Counted from the first letter of the stretch, positions 15,006 through 23,117 are shown. The stretch is DNA of 64,000 nucleotides from Aliishimia sp965656085 (GCA_965656085.1 CBFHJA010000004.1:74566-138565), one strand, 5' to 3'. Notes: generated by a model not told the origin, from the sequence alone. Program-made: numbers and translations.

Positions 15006-17045
15006 TTAGCCCGCTTGCCGCAGAACGTCCAGAAAAGCGGAGCCGAAGCGGTCTGCACGGCGGTCGCCGAGGAGGCGCTGGAGAGTTTGCACATCGGGGC
15101 TGCGCATCTGCGCCACCTTCGACAGTTGCGACGCCGAGCACGACAGGGGCTTTTCGGTGCCATCGGGGCCGCGTGCAAGATCGGCCTGAATTTCGAGCAG
15201 CCGGTCGTAGAGCGCGCCGGCATCCTGTCCCGCGAGTCTGCGACGGGTTGGGTGGACCTCTTCCGCCGCCCCGTTGATAACCTCCAAAAATGCAGCCCCA
15301 TAGGTCGCGAGTTTCTTGGCGCCGACGCCACTGATCTGCGCCATGTCATCAAGACTGGCGGGGCGCCGCTGCGCCATCTCGATCAACGTGCGGTCGGTGA
15401 ACACCACATAGGCCGGCACGCGGGCCGCTTCCGCCAGCGCGCGCCGCTTGGCCTTGAGCGCCGACAGCAAGGGCGCGTCCTCTTCCGAGACCAGCGTCTT
15501 GACGGCGGGGCGGCGGGTGGCGGCCTTGATCGTGTCGCGGCGCAGGCGGATCGTCTGCTCGCCCTTGAGGATCGGCAAGGCGGCGTCGGTCATGCGCAGG
15601 GCGCCGTGGCGTTCAGGATCGGGCCGGATCAGGTCATGCCCCATCATCTGCCGGAACACGGCTTGCCATTGTTTGCGGTCATACTCGCTGCCGACGCCGA
15701 AGGTCGGCAAGCTGTCATGGCCGCGCGCCTTGATCTTGTCGGTTTCGACGCCGAGCAGAATGTCGATCAGATGGCCTGCGCCAAACCACTCATCCGTGCG
15801 CAGCGCCGCCGAAAGCGCTTTGCGGACGGCCGTGGTGCCGTCGAAGACCTCGGCGGGACGGTCACACAGATCGCAGCGCCCGCACGGCGCCAGATCTTCA
15901 CCGAAATAGGCCAGAAGCGTGGTGCGACGGCACTCCAGTGCCTCGGCCAGCCCAAGCAAGGCGTTGAGGCGCGCATGATCGGCCATCCGGCGTTCGGGGG
16001 GTGCGAGCCCCTCGTCGATCTGCGCACGGCGCAGGCGGATATCGTCCGGCCCGAACAGGGTCAGCGTGTCGGCGGGCGCCCCGTCGCGCCCGGCGCGGCC
16101 AATCTCCTGATAATAGGCCTCGATGCTCTTGGGCAGGTCGGCATGGGCGACCCAGCGGATATCTGGCTTGTCGACGCCCATCCCGAAGGCGACCGTGGCG
16201 GTGAAAATGAGCCCGTCCTCGCGCTGAAACCGGCTCTCGGCGATGCGCCGGTCTTCCGGGTCCATGCCGCCATGATAATGGATGGCGCTGTGCCCTGCGT
16301 CGCAGAGCGCCTTGGCGAGGCTCTCAGTCTTGGCCCGGGTGCCACAATAGACGATGCCGGATTGCCCTTTGCGGGCGGCAGCAAAATCGAGAATTTGCCG
16401 ACGCGGGCCGTCCTTGGCGGCAAAGGCAAGGTGCAGGTTGGGCCGGTCGAAGCCGCGCAGGAAGGTCGTCGGCTCCTGCCCATCAAAGAGCTTCTGTACG
16501 ATCTCCGCCCGGGTTTCGGCGTCTGCTGTGGCGGTGAAGGCCGCGAGCGGCACGTTCAGCGCGGCCCCCAGTTGGCCGATGCGCAAATAATCGGGCCGGA
16601 AATCATGCCCCCATTGGCTCACGCAATGCGCCTCGTCCACAGCGATCAGAGACACGCCGATGCGCCGCAACATCTGGGTGGCGCCCCCCGCCGCAAGGCG
16701 TTCCGGCGCGAGATACAGCAGCTTCAGCCGTCCCTCCTCAAGCGCCTGCCAGACCTGATCTGTCTCTTCAGGCGTGTTGCCGGAAGTCAGCGCCCCCGCT
16801 TCGACGCCGACCGCCTGCAGCGCGCGCACCTGGTCGCGCATCAGAGCAATCAGCGGCGAGATCACCACCGTGACGCCATCGCGCATCAGGGCCGGCAGTT
16901 GAAAACACAGCGATTTGCCCCCACCGGTGGGCATGATCGCGAGCACGTTCTCGCCGCCCGCGACCGCCTCGACGACCTCTTGCTGGCCGGGACGAAAGCC
17001 ATCGAAGCCGAAGACGTCTTTGAGAAGGCCGGTGGGGTCGGTCAT
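15006..17045 (-). CDS. recQ: ATP-dependent DNA helicase RecQ
   Basis: A 679-residue 3'-5' DNA helicase. Walker A MPTGGGKS is near residues 38-45, the DEAH box VDEAHCVSQWGHDF follows, and motif VI is QEIGRAGRDG. The RecQ zinc-binding cysteines (about 370-400, CxxCDLC with an upstream Cys) and a winged-helix segment precede one HRDC domain (about 510-590, with ISGVGAKKLATYG). The roughly 70-residue tail after HRDC is typical of alphaproteobacterial RecQ. It resolves recombination and stalled-fork intermediates. It is transcribed ahead of yaaA. Confidence 0.95.
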   Translation of the reverse strand: MTDPTGLLKDVFGFDGFRPGQQEVVEAVAGGENVLAIMPTGGGKSLCFQLPALMRDGVTVVISPLIALMRDQVRALQAVGVEAGALTSGNTPEETDQVWQALEEGRLKLLYLAPERLAAGGATQMLRRIGVSLIAVDEAHCVSQWGHDFRPDYLRIGQLGAALNVPLAAFTATADAETRAEIVQKLFDGQEPTTFLRGFDRPNLHLAFAAKDGPRRQILDFAAARKGQSGIVYCGTRAKTESLAKALCDAGHSAIHYHGGMDPEDRRIAESRFQREDGLIFTATVAFGMGVDKPDIRWVAHADLPKSIEAYYQEIGRAGRDGAPADTLTLFGPDDIRLRRAQIDEGLAPPERRMADHARLNALLGLAEALECRRTTLLAYFGEDLAPCGRCDLCDRPAEVFDGTTAVRKALSAALRTDEWFGAGHLIDILLGVETDKIKARGHDSLPTFGVGSEYDRKQWQAVFRQMMGHDLIRPDPERHGALRMTDAALPILKGEQTIRLRRDTIKAATRRPAVKTLVSEEDAPLLSALKAKRRALAEAARVPAYVVFTDRTLIEMAQRRPASLDDMAQISGVGAKKLATYGAAFLEVINGAAEEVHPTRRRLAGQDAGALYDRLLEIQADLARGPDGTEKPLSCSASQLSKVAQMRSPDVQTLQRLLGDRRADRFGSAFLDVLRQAG

Positions 17046-17132
17046 TCTGCCCGGGTGCTGCTGTGGTGTGTGATCTGCTCTTATGCAGTCACAATCTCAC
17101 ACCCAGAATCCGGGAACAAGCCTAAGGACGGG

Positions 17133-17420
17133 TTAAGCGAAGCCAAAAATCACCGGAAGGATGTAGGCACGCAACGAGATCACGATCAGCAGGGCGACAA
17201 GCGGGGCGAGATCCAGCGGATGGGTGTTGGGCAACACCCGCCGGATCGGCTGGTAGATCGGCTCCAGAAGCCGGTTCAGCCCATACCAGATCTGCGACAC
17301 GAATTGCTGGTGCAGGTTCAGGATCTGGAAATTGATCAGCCAGGACATGATCAGATGAACGATCATCACGAAATATACGACCCCGAGAACGAGTTGCAGA
17401 GGTCCGTAGATTGCCAGCAT
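17133..17420 (-). CDS. YggT family membrane protein
   Basis: A 95-residue inner-membrane protein with two hydrophobic segments (about 8-28 and 68-90) joined by a loop containing NRLLEPIYQPIRRVLP, the YggT (PF02325) hallmark. Family members are linked to osmotic tolerance and to cell division or shape in some bacteria; the molecular role is not established. Length is that of a single-domain YggT. It is divergent from the MFS gene at 17580. Confidence 0.9.
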   Translation of the reverse strand: MLAIYGPLQLVLGVVYFVMIVHLIMSWLINFQILNLHQQFVSQIWYGLNRLLEPIYQPIRRVLPNTHPLDLAPLVALLIVISLRAYILPVIFGFA

Positions 17421-17579
17421 TGCATGTCTCCTGTTTGGTCACGACCACCTATGCCGCAAACCGGGTTAACGCAAGGTTGCAGTGAGGGCTGCATGCGCTT
17501 CGGACGGGCCGGAGCCAAACCTGTTCTTGCCTTCCACAGACGCTGCGGTGTTAAGTGAGCCAAAACAAGGGGGCGGGTC

Positions 17580-18944
17580 ATGGCGGAGCCATCGCTGCGC
17601 AAGCGCATCTGGGGTTGGTACTTCTTCGACTGGGCCTCGCAGCCATATCACACAGTCCTCAACACGTTCATTTTCGGCCCGTTTTTCGCCTCGCTCGCCG
17701 CCACCTACTTCCTGGAGCAGGGTCTGGACGAGATGGCCGCCGATGCTGAGGCGCAGGCCCTGTGGTCGTGGACCGTTGCGCTGATCGGGATCATCACCGC
17801 GATTTTCGCACCGATCTTCGGCGCGATGGCGGACAGCACCGGGCGGCGTATGCCGTGGATCGTCCTGTTCAGCGTCTTGACCTTTTGTGGCTCCTTCGCG
17901 CTTTGGTTCACCGCGCCGGATGCCTCCAACCTCTATCTGATGCTGGCCTGCTTCGGCGTGGGTTTCATCGCTGTCGAATGGGCGCTGATCTTCATCAATG
18001 CGCAACTGCCTGCGTTGGGCACACCCGAAGAGATCGGCAAGATTTCAGGCTCGGGCTTTGCTTTCGGCTATCTGGGCGGCGTTCTGTGTCTGCTACTGGC
18101 GCTGACACTCTTCGTCGAGCAGCCGACCGGCAAGACGATCGTCGGTGTCGACCCGCTCTTCGGGCTGAACCCCGAAGAGCGCGAAGGCACGCGGAGCATT
18201 GGCCCGGTCGTGGCGATCTGGTTCGCGGTGTTCATGATCCCGTATTTTCTGTGGGTCCGGGAAGTGCGCAGCGATGCGCGCATGGCCACCGTCCGGGAAG
18301 CTCTGCACAGCGTTGCAACCTCACTGCGCGGCCTTGCATACAAGGCGAGCCTGCGAAATTACCTGATTTCCTCGATGCTCTACCGCGATGCACTCAACGG
18401 TCTCTACACGTTCGGCGGGGTCTACGCGACACTGGTGCTCAACTGGCCTGTGGCGTTGATCGGCGTCTTCGGGATCATGGGGGCGCTGGGAGCTTGCGTG
18501 ATGAGCTACCTTGGCGGCTTCGCGGACCGGCGCTTCGGACCGAAACCCGTGATCCTGTTCGCCATTCTCATGCTCATGCTGGTGAGTTTCACCGTGATCA
18601 ATATCGCACCGGGCCGCCTGTTCGGGATCAACGTGGCCGAGGGCTCGAACCTGCCCAATATCCTGTTCTTTGTTTGCGGGATCTTCATCGGCGGGCTGGG
18701 CGGCGTGCTGCAATCGTCGAGCCGGTCCTTGATGGTGCGGCATTGCGACGAGACCTCCACAACCGAGTATTTCGGCCTCTACGGTCTGGCCGGGCGCGCG
18801 ACGGCCTTTCTCGCGCCGACGCTGATCTATTTTGCGACCACCAGCACCGGAAACGCGCAAATCGGTGTCTCCCCCATCCTCGGGTTGTTTTTTGTCGGGC
18901 TTGTGCTGTTAATATGGGTCAAGGCAGACGGAGAGAAATCATGA
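17580..18944 (+). CDS. MFS transporter, UMF1/Atg22-type
   Basis: A 454-residue inner-membrane protein with about 12 hydrophobic segments. The N-terminal WGWYFFDWASQPYHT and the conserved GAMADSTGRRMP loop place it in the UMF1 family of major facilitator transporters (related to Atg22, which exports amino acids from yeast vacuoles). The substrate in bacteria is not known. Its stop overlaps the mepA start (ATGA), so the two are translationally coupled. Confidence 0.85.
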   Translation: MAEPSLRKRIWGWYFFDWASQPYHTVLNTFIFGPFFASLAATYFLEQGLDEMAADAEAQALWSWTVALIGIITAIFAPIFGAMADSTGRRMPWIVLFSVLTFCGSFALWFTAPDASNLYLMLACFGVGFIAVEWALIFINAQLPALGTPEEIGKISGSGFAFGYLGGVLCLLLALTLFVEQPTGKTIVGVDPLFGLNPEEREGTRSIGPVVAIWFAVFMIPYFLWVREVRSDARMATVREALHSVATSLRGLAYKASLRNYLISSMLYRDALNGLYTFGGVYATLVLNWPVALIGVFGIMGALGACVMSYLGGFADRRFGPKPVILFAILMLMLVSFTVINIAPGRLFGINVAEGSNLPNILFFVCGIFIGGLGGVLQSSSRSLMVRHCDETSTTEYFGLYGLAGRATAFLAPTLIYFATTSTGNAQIGVSPILGLFFVGLVLLIWVKADGEKS

Positions 18945-19810
18945 GATGGCTTTGCGCAACCCTCCTGGTGACGGTCGTCATGGCGTTCCCGGCCGGCGCC
19001 GCGCCTCTGGCCAAGCAGCAATTCGGCGCGCAGGACACCGCCTCCGCGCAGCGCCCCGCCCCGTTCGGCAGCTACGCCAAGGGCTGCCTTGCCGGCGCGG
19101 TGCAATTGCCCGAAACCGGCCCCACATGGCAGGCCATGCGCTTGTCCCGAAACCGCAATTGGGGGCACCCGGAAACCATTGACTACATCAAGTCCCTGAG
19201 CGCCTTCGCCGCGACACAGCCCGGCTGGCGCGGCCTCTATATAGGGGATATCTCTCAGCCGCGCGGCGGGCCGATGCTGACCGGACATCGCAGTCACCAG
19301 ATCGGTCTGGATATCGACATCTGGATGCGTCCGGCGGACAATCTGCGCCTGAGCCAACGCGATCGTGAGAATATCTCCTCGGTCTCCATGCGCCGGGCCA
19401 AGGGCGCCTTCGTCAACGGCAACTGGACCCGGTCCCATCACAACATTCTCAAGGCTGCTGCGCGTGACCGCCGCGTGGCACGCATCTTCGTGTTTCCCGG
19501 CGCCAAGGTGCAGATGTGCAAGGATGCGAAGGGCAACAAGAAATGGCTGAAGAAGATCCGGCCATGGTGGGGCCACCACTACCACTTTCATGTCCGCCTG
19601 ACCTGCCCGCGCGGAACACGTGGCTGCACGAATCAAGACCGGCCGAGCTACCCTGCAAACGACCGCTTTGGCTGCAAACAAGCCGAGCAATGGGTCAGGG
19701 ACATTCTCAACCCGCCACCGCCGGACCCCAATTACAAACCACGAAAACGCCGCGAATATGTCCTTGCGGACCTGCCCAGCCAATGCTCAAACGTCTTGCG
19801 GTCGCGCTAG
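18941..19810 (+). CDS. mepA: Penicillin-insensitive murein endopeptidase
   Basis: A 289-residue periplasmic peptidase with a signal peptide (cleavage near PAGA-APL, residue 20). It carries the LAS-metallopeptidase zinc motifs GHRSHQIGLDIDIW (His and Asp ligands) and HYHFHVRL (final His), as in MepA, which cleaves D-Ala-mDAP cross-links of peptidoglycan. Several cysteines (CPRGTRGC, CKDAKG) are consistent with the disulphides of the family. The ATG at 18941 overlaps the upstream stop. It overlaps the next gene by 28 bases. Confidence 0.93.
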   Translation: MRWLCATLLVTVVMAFPAGAAPLAKQQFGAQDTASAQRPAPFGSYAKGCLAGAVQLPETGPTWQAMRLSRNRNWGHPETIDYIKSLSAFAATQPGWRGLYIGDISQPRGGPMLTGHRSHQIGLDIDIWMRPADNLRLSQRDRENISSVSMRRAKGAFVNGNWTRSHHNILKAAARDRRVARIFVFPGAKVQMCKDAKGNKKWLKKIRPWWGHHYHFHVRLTCPRGTRGCTNQDRPSYPANDRFGCKQAEQWVRDILNPPPPDPNYKPRKRREYVLADLPSQCSNVLRSR

Positions 19811-20622
19811 GCGCCGCGCTGGTCTGCATCGCCTCGGGTAGCCCGGCAGAGATCCGAACGCTGACCCTGCCGCGCGAGCCCGGCGGCCTGTCTGCCATAG
19901 ACGTCTTGGATGGCGGCGCGCTTGCCTACATCCTGTCGGACCGCGGCTTTCTGTATCGCGCGGCGATTATCCGCGATGAGGATGGCGGCGCGATCGCACT
20001 CGACATCCGCGACACGCAGCGCCTGCGCCATGACGGCGAGACCCGGCACCCCGATAGCGAGGGGCTGGCGCTCGGCGCCGATGGGGCGTTCTTCGTATCG
20101 ACCGAAGATCCCACCCGTCTGCTGCTCTACCGGTGGGGCAACAAGGACCCGGACTATCTGCCCGCCCTTCCGACGCAGCGCGCATTGGATGACAACAGAG
20201 GCTTCGAGGCTCTGGCAATTGTCCCCGATGGCGCGCTCTACACCCTGTTCGAAACGCCTGACGGGGATGAATATCCGATTTACCGCCTTCAGGCAGAGAC
20301 ATGGAGCGAGGTGGCGCGCATCCCCGCTGCGCCGGGTTTCGCCATGGTCGGCGCAGATTTCGACACCTCGGGACGGCTCTATCTTCTGGAGCGTGCCTTC
20401 TCTCCGCTGGGCTTCCGAAGCCGCCTGCGCCGGCTGACGTTCGGATCGGACATGGTCCACAGCGAGATACTCCTGACGACGGCGCTGGGGCGGTTCGACA
20501 ATCTCGAAGGTCTCTCGATCTGGACGGACTCGGCGGGTGCAGAGCGCATCTCCATGATATCCGACAATAATTTCCTTTCGATACTGGACGCCGCCTTGGT
20601 GGAAATGCCGGTGCCGGAATAG
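19783..20622 (+). CDS. Exported esterase-like/phytase-type beta-propeller protein
   Basis: A 279-residue exported protein (signal peptide MLKRLAVALGAALVCIASGS). The body has motifs of the 'esterase-like activity of phytase' family (PF13449): LSDRGFLYR, DSEGLALGADGAFFVSTE and FEALAIVPDG, with ISDNNF near the end. Such proteins are periplasmic propellers with poorly defined phosphatase or esterase activity. The start at 19783 lies inside the end of mepA; no better start with a ribosome site is seen, and the signal peptide begins there. Confidence 0.8.
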   Translation: MLKRLAVALGAALVCIASGSPAEIRTLTLPREPGGLSAIDVLDGGALAYILSDRGFLYRAAIIRDEDGGAIALDIRDTQRLRHDGETRHPDSEGLALGADGAFFVSTEDPTRLLLYRWGNKDPDYLPALPTQRALDDNRGFEALAIVPDGALYTLFETPDGDEYPIYRLQAETWSEVARIPAAPGFAMVGADFDTSGRLYLLERAFSPLGFRSRLRRLTFGSDMVHSEILLTTALGRFDNLEGLSIWTDSAGAERISMISDNNFLSILDAALVEMPVPE

Positions 20623-20715
20623 CTTGCCAATCCCGGCTGGCGTGATACATGCACCGCGTCCGTGCATCTCGTGCGGGCCAAGTCTCCGCTTACCTTGCAA
20701 AAACGGAAAAATCGC

Positions 20716-21342
20716 ATGACCCGCGCACATCTCCCCGGCATTCTTGCCATGGCCGCCATCGTCGTGGCCTCCAATATCCTTGTCCAATACCTGTTCGGCA
20801 ACTGGCTGACATGGGGGGCGTTCACCTACCCGCTGGCCTTCCTTGTCACGGACCTGATGAACCGCCTTTATGGCGCGGGCCCGGCCCGCATTGTGGTGTT
20901 CGTGGGCTTCATCGTGGGCGTGTTCTGCTCGCTGGTGGGCACCCAGATCATGGGTGAGTTCGGCCCGCTGGTGACGTTCCGCATCGCCATTGCCTCGGGC
21001 ACCGCCTTCCTCGTGGCGCAACTGCTCGATGTCGGCATTTTCTCCGCCCTGCGCAATTCCACGTGGTGGAAGGCGCCGCTGGCCTCCACGATCATCGGCA
21101 GTTCGGTCGACACGGCGATCTTCTTTTCTGTCGCATTTTCAAGCGCTTTCACCGCCATGGAGCCCACCAACGACGTGTCCTGGGCCAATGAGGTGGTGCC
21201 GCTTCTGGGCATGGGTCCGGTGGCCCCGCTCTGGGTCTCGCTCGCTGTGGCGGACTGGATGGTGAAGCTGTCGCTGGCGCTGATTGCCCTTGTTCCGTTC
21301 AGAGTGATCACGGATCGGGCAGAAACCCGGCCTGCGGAGTAG
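20716..21342 (+). CDS. Queuosine precursor transporter (YhhQ/VUT family)
   Basis: A 208-residue inner-membrane protein with six hydrophobic segments, including the family patterns ASNILVQYLFG, FLVTDLMNRLYG and WWKAPLASTIIGSSVDTAIFF. YhhQ imports the queuosine precursors preQ0/preQ1 for tRNA modification. The start at 20716 is used because the family begins at MTRAHL; the in-frame upstream extension is unlike the family. A small hairpin (20649-20667) followed by an A-rich stretch precedes it; it could be a leader element but does not clearly match a known preQ1 riboswitch. Confidence 0.88.
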   Translation: MTRAHLPGILAMAAIVVASNILVQYLFGNWLTWGAFTYPLAFLVTDLMNRLYGAGPARIVVFVGFIVGVFCSLVGTQIMGEFGPLVTFRIAIASGTAFLVAQLLDVGIFSALRNSTWWKAPLASTIIGSSVDTAIFFSVAFSSAFTAMEPTNDVSWANEVVPLLGMGPVAPLWVSLAVADWMVKLSLALIALVPFRVITDRAETRPAE

Positions 21343-21350
21343 AAAAGTCT

Positions 21351-21379
21351 TTGACGAATGGCGCTTCCGTGCCATGATT
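21351..21379 (+). promoter_or_regulatory. Predicted promoter of the tiny ORF transcript
   Basis: TTGACG (21351-21356), a 17-base spacer, and ATGATT (21374-21379). This would start RNA near 21386, shortly before the extended Shine-Dalgarno at 21400. Confidence 0.5.
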
Positions 21380-21399
21380 CTACTCAGGTTCAACAAAGC

Positions 21400-21414
21400 G
21401 AAAGGAGGTGATCC
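21400..21414 (+). promoter_or_regulatory. Extended Shine-Dalgarno complementary to the 16S rRNA 3' end
   Basis: GAAAGGAGGTGATCC is the exact reverse complement of the alphaproteobacterial 16S rRNA 3' tail (GGATCACCTCCTTTC). The 15-base match is far longer than a normal ribosome site. GGAGG is 7 bases before the GTG at 21416. Confidence 0.85.
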
Positions 21415-21415
21415 A

Positions 21416-21472
21416 GTGTCGAGAAAGATGTTGGAGAGAGGTGTCGGGACAGCGTGCGAGGTGCGCCTCTAG
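21416..21472 (+). CDS. Tiny ORF (18 aa) with very strong ribosome site, upstream of arfB
   Basis: GTG start at 21416, TAG at 21470-21472, encoding MSRKMLERGVGTACEVRL. It is too short for a normal product and looks like a leader peptide or microprotein. The extended Shine-Dalgarno at 21400-21414 makes translation likely. The last third of the ORF (21452-21463) can pair with 21491-21502, so a translating ribosome would open that hairpin, and an intrinsic terminator follows at 21541. The arrangement fits attenuation controlling arfB, or an independent small transcript. The peptide is not recognised. Confidence 0.6.
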   Translation: MSRKMLERGVGTACEVRL

Positions 21473-21502
21473 GGCAGCCCTTGGGGGTCACACCCCGCAC
21501 GT
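21452..21502 (+). promoter_or_regulatory. Hairpin spanning the tiny ORF stop codon
   Basis: GCGTGCGAGGTG (21452-21463) pairs with CACCCCGCACGT (21491-21502) with one mismatch and one G-U pair. The TAG stop and a GGGC-rich inner hairpin lie in the loop. Translation of the ORF would disrupt it. Confidence 0.5.
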
Positions 21503-21540
21503 AGGCCATGGCCTCACCGGCCCCGCCTCCATGACTTTCG

Positions 21541-21573
21541 AAGGGCCGCGCTGACCTTGGCGCGGCCCTTTTT
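21541..21573 (+). terminator. Intrinsic terminator between the tiny ORF and arfB
   Basis: A perfect 11-bp stem AAGGGCCGCGC / GCGCGGCCCTT with loop TGACCTTG, running into TTTTT. It ends a transcript of about 190 bases starting near 21386 and lies 76 bases before the arfB start. Confidence 0.9.
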
Positions 21574-21577
21574 CGTC

Positions 21578-21630
21578 GTATGTATGGCGTATGGCGTCCC
21601 GTACATACCCTGTACATACATTGTACATAC
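21578..21630. repeat. GTATGTACA/GCCATACGC dispersed repeat, copy 2 (inverted)
   Basis: On the minus strand it reads three GTATGTACA units with an 11-base period followed by GGGACGCCATACGCCATAC, matching copy 1 at 5848-5899. It lies between the terminator and the arfB ribosome site, so it forms the arfB leader if transcription reads through. Confidence 0.75.
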
Positions 21631-21648
21631 AAATCCGGAGTCCGCCTT

Positions 21649-22071
21649 ATGGCTCTGAAGGTTAGCGATCAGATCACGATAGAGGACTGGGAGATCACCG
21701 AGGTGTTCGTCCGGGCCTCGGGTCCGGGCGGCCAGAACGTCAACAAGACCTCCACGGCGGTGCAGCTCCGCTTCGAAGCGGCCCGCTCCCCGAACTTGCC
21801 CCAGCCGGTCAAGACCCGCCTCAAACGCCTCGCCGGCCGCCGCTGGACGGGGGACGGCGCGGTCCTGATCGAAGTCCAAGACACCCGCTCCCAAGCCCGC
21901 AACCGAGAGATCGCCCGGGACAGGCTGGCGGAGCTGATCCGCAAGGCCACCGAAAAGCCCAAACGCCGCATCAAAACGAAGCCCACGCGCGGGAGCGTGG
22001 AGCGCCGGATCAAGGCGAAGAAGGTGCGGGGGGAGGTGAAGGCGATGCGCGCGCCGGTGACAAAGGATTGA
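21649..22071 (+). CDS. arfB: Alternative ribosome-rescue factor ArfB (peptidyl-tRNA hydrolase)
   Basis: A 140-residue protein with the release-factor GGQ motif in ASGPGGQNVNK (residues 23-33, GGQ 27-29) and a long basic C-terminal tail (KPKRRIKTKPTRG and RRIKAKKVRG) that in ArfB enters the empty mRNA channel. It releases peptides from ribosomes stalled on truncated mRNA. The start at 21649 has GGAG 8 bases upstream; in-frame sequence further upstream is the dispersed repeat and is not part of the protein. The unusual leader before it (21351-21573) may regulate it. Confidence 0.93.
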   Translation: MALKVSDQITIEDWEITEVFVRASGPGGQNVNKTSTAVQLRFEAARSPNLPQPVKTRLKRLAGRRWTGDGAVLIEVQDTRSQARNREIARDRLAELIRKATEKPKRRIKTKPTRGSVERRIKAKKVRGEVKAMRAPVTKD

Positions 22072-22106
22072 CACATGGGCCGCAGGCTACCAATTATTGG
22101 TATACC
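22068..22106 (+). promoter_or_regulatory. Promoter and palindromic operator of the toxin-antitoxin pair
   Basis: TTGACA (22068-22073) overlaps the arfB stop. The -10 region near 22091-22097 lies inside the palindrome TACCAAT-T-ATTGGTA (22088-22102), followed by GGTATACC (22099-22106). Binding of the ribbon-helix-helix antitoxin here would give autoregulation, as is usual for parDE loci. Confidence 0.6.
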
Positions 22107-22119
22107 TGTAGGAGACACC

Positions 22120-22377
22120 ATGGCACGCAACACGTCAGTTTCACTCGGAGATCATTTTGCCGACTTTATCGAAAGCAAGGTGCAAGAAGGTCGCTACGCC
22201 TCCACCAGCGATGTGATCCGCGCGGGGCTCAGGCTTCTGGAAGAGGAAGAGACGAAACTTGAGCGCCTGCGCGCCGAGATCGCCAAGGGTGACGCGAGCG
22301 GTCCTACCCGGGAATGGGATTGGCAGGCACGCCGCGCAGAGTGGGTGGACCAGCAACGGGAACGGCCAGACAGTTGA
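22120..22377 (+). CDS. ParD-family ribbon-helix-helix antitoxin
   Basis: An 85-residue protein starting MARNTSVSLGDHFADFIESK, the ribbon-helix-helix DNA-binding region of ParD antitoxins, with the motif GRYASTSDVIRAGLRLLEE at about 24-42. The C-terminal half is charged and would bind and inhibit the toxin. The start at 22120 follows TAGGAG. The stop overlaps the TTG start of the ParE-like toxin by 4 bases. It likely represses its own promoter at 22068-22106. Confidence 0.88.
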   Translation: MARNTSVSLGDHFADFIESKVQEGRYASTSDVIRAGLRLLEEEETKLERLRAEIAKGDASGPTREWDWQARRAEWVDQQRERPDS

Positions 22378-22685
22378 AACAACTGGTCATTACACCTGCC
22401 GCTGAAAACGACCTTCGCGACATTTGGCTATATACACTTGAAACATGGGGAGCAGAGCAGGCCGATGGGTATCTGGCGCAGATAGACGCCAAGATGCACG
22501 GCCTTCAAAGCGGCGCAACGCATGTTCGAAGCGCAAGCTATGTTGCCGAAGGCCTTCTGAGTGCCCTCGCAGGAAAACATCTCCTCTTCTTTCGCACAAC
22601 CGAGGCGCAGATCATCATAATTCGGGTACTTCATCAACATATGGATAGTGCAGCCAAGCTCAGCGACTATAAGCAAAAATCTTAG
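22374..22685 (+). CDS. ParE/RelE-superfamily toxin
   Basis: A 103-residue protein reading LKQLVITPAAENDLRDIWLY from a TTG codon at 22374 that overlaps the antitoxin stop (TTGA). The pattern of an N-terminal strand, A-x-x-D-L-x-D-I-W-x-Y helix, then RSASYVAEGLLSA and LLFFRTTEAQIIIIRVLH strands, fits ParE, which targets DNA gyrase in studied cases. The overlap and TTG start would keep toxin translation low and coupled to the antitoxin. No ATG start is available in frame near this point. Confidence 0.82.
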   Translation: MKQLVITPAAENDLRDIWLYTLETWGAEQADGYLAQIDAKMHGLQSGATHVRSASYVAEGLLSALAGKHLLFFRTTEAQIIIIRVLHQHMDSAAKLSDYKQKS

Positions 22686-22838
22686 CCGTCTTGTCTGCCG
22701 TACCGATCGCCTTCTCGGGACTGCCCCCTGGTTATGCTCACGCCTCATCTCGAAGGGCCGGGTGCGGCCAGTTGAGGCATGTCAATCGCTCTGCACCGGG
22801 ATGTGGTAGTCTCGGACGTCACTTTGGAGGTTCGGCAC

Positions 22839-23117
22839 ATGATCACGCTTGACGATATCGAAGACATGTCCGCGCTCACGCGAGGGGAGATCGCGGCGCT
22901 GGCTGAGCATGAGCATCTGGCCGAGCTTGATGCGACGCTCATGGGGGACTACCTGATGCACGTCCATCGGGGCCCGCAGCATGTGCATGAGATGATCTGT
23001 GACGACATTCGGGCCGCGCTGCACCGCGATGATCTGCCCCATGCGCGTCGGCTCTTTGCCGTGTTGCGCGGGTTTCTCACCGAATACCCCGAAGCCGCCC
23101 GGGGCGCGCGTGGCTGA
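22839..23117 (+). CDS. Hypothetical helical protein
   Basis: A 92-residue protein beginning MITLDDIEDMSALTRGEIAA, predicted mostly helical, with several His residues (HEHLAELDA, HVHRGPQHVHEM). The start at 22839 has GGAGG 8 bases upstream. The family is not recognised. It is a single gene between the toxin-antitoxin pair and a convergent VPLPA-CTERM gene. Confidence 0.65.
   Translation: MITLDDIEDMSALTRGEIAALAEHEHLAELDATLMGDYLMHVHRGPQHVHEMICDDIRAALHRDDLPHARRLFAVLRGFLTEYPEAARGARG

Noticed and set aside
14988..17558. An 856-codon open frame on the plus strand
   Set aside because: It is antisense to recQ and yggT, which are fully recognisable; long shadow frames are expected in GC-rich sequence.
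21400..21414. Fragment of a 16S rRNA gene
   Set aside because: Only the anti-tail 15-mer matches, in the sense orientation of a ribosome site; flanking sequence is not rRNA.
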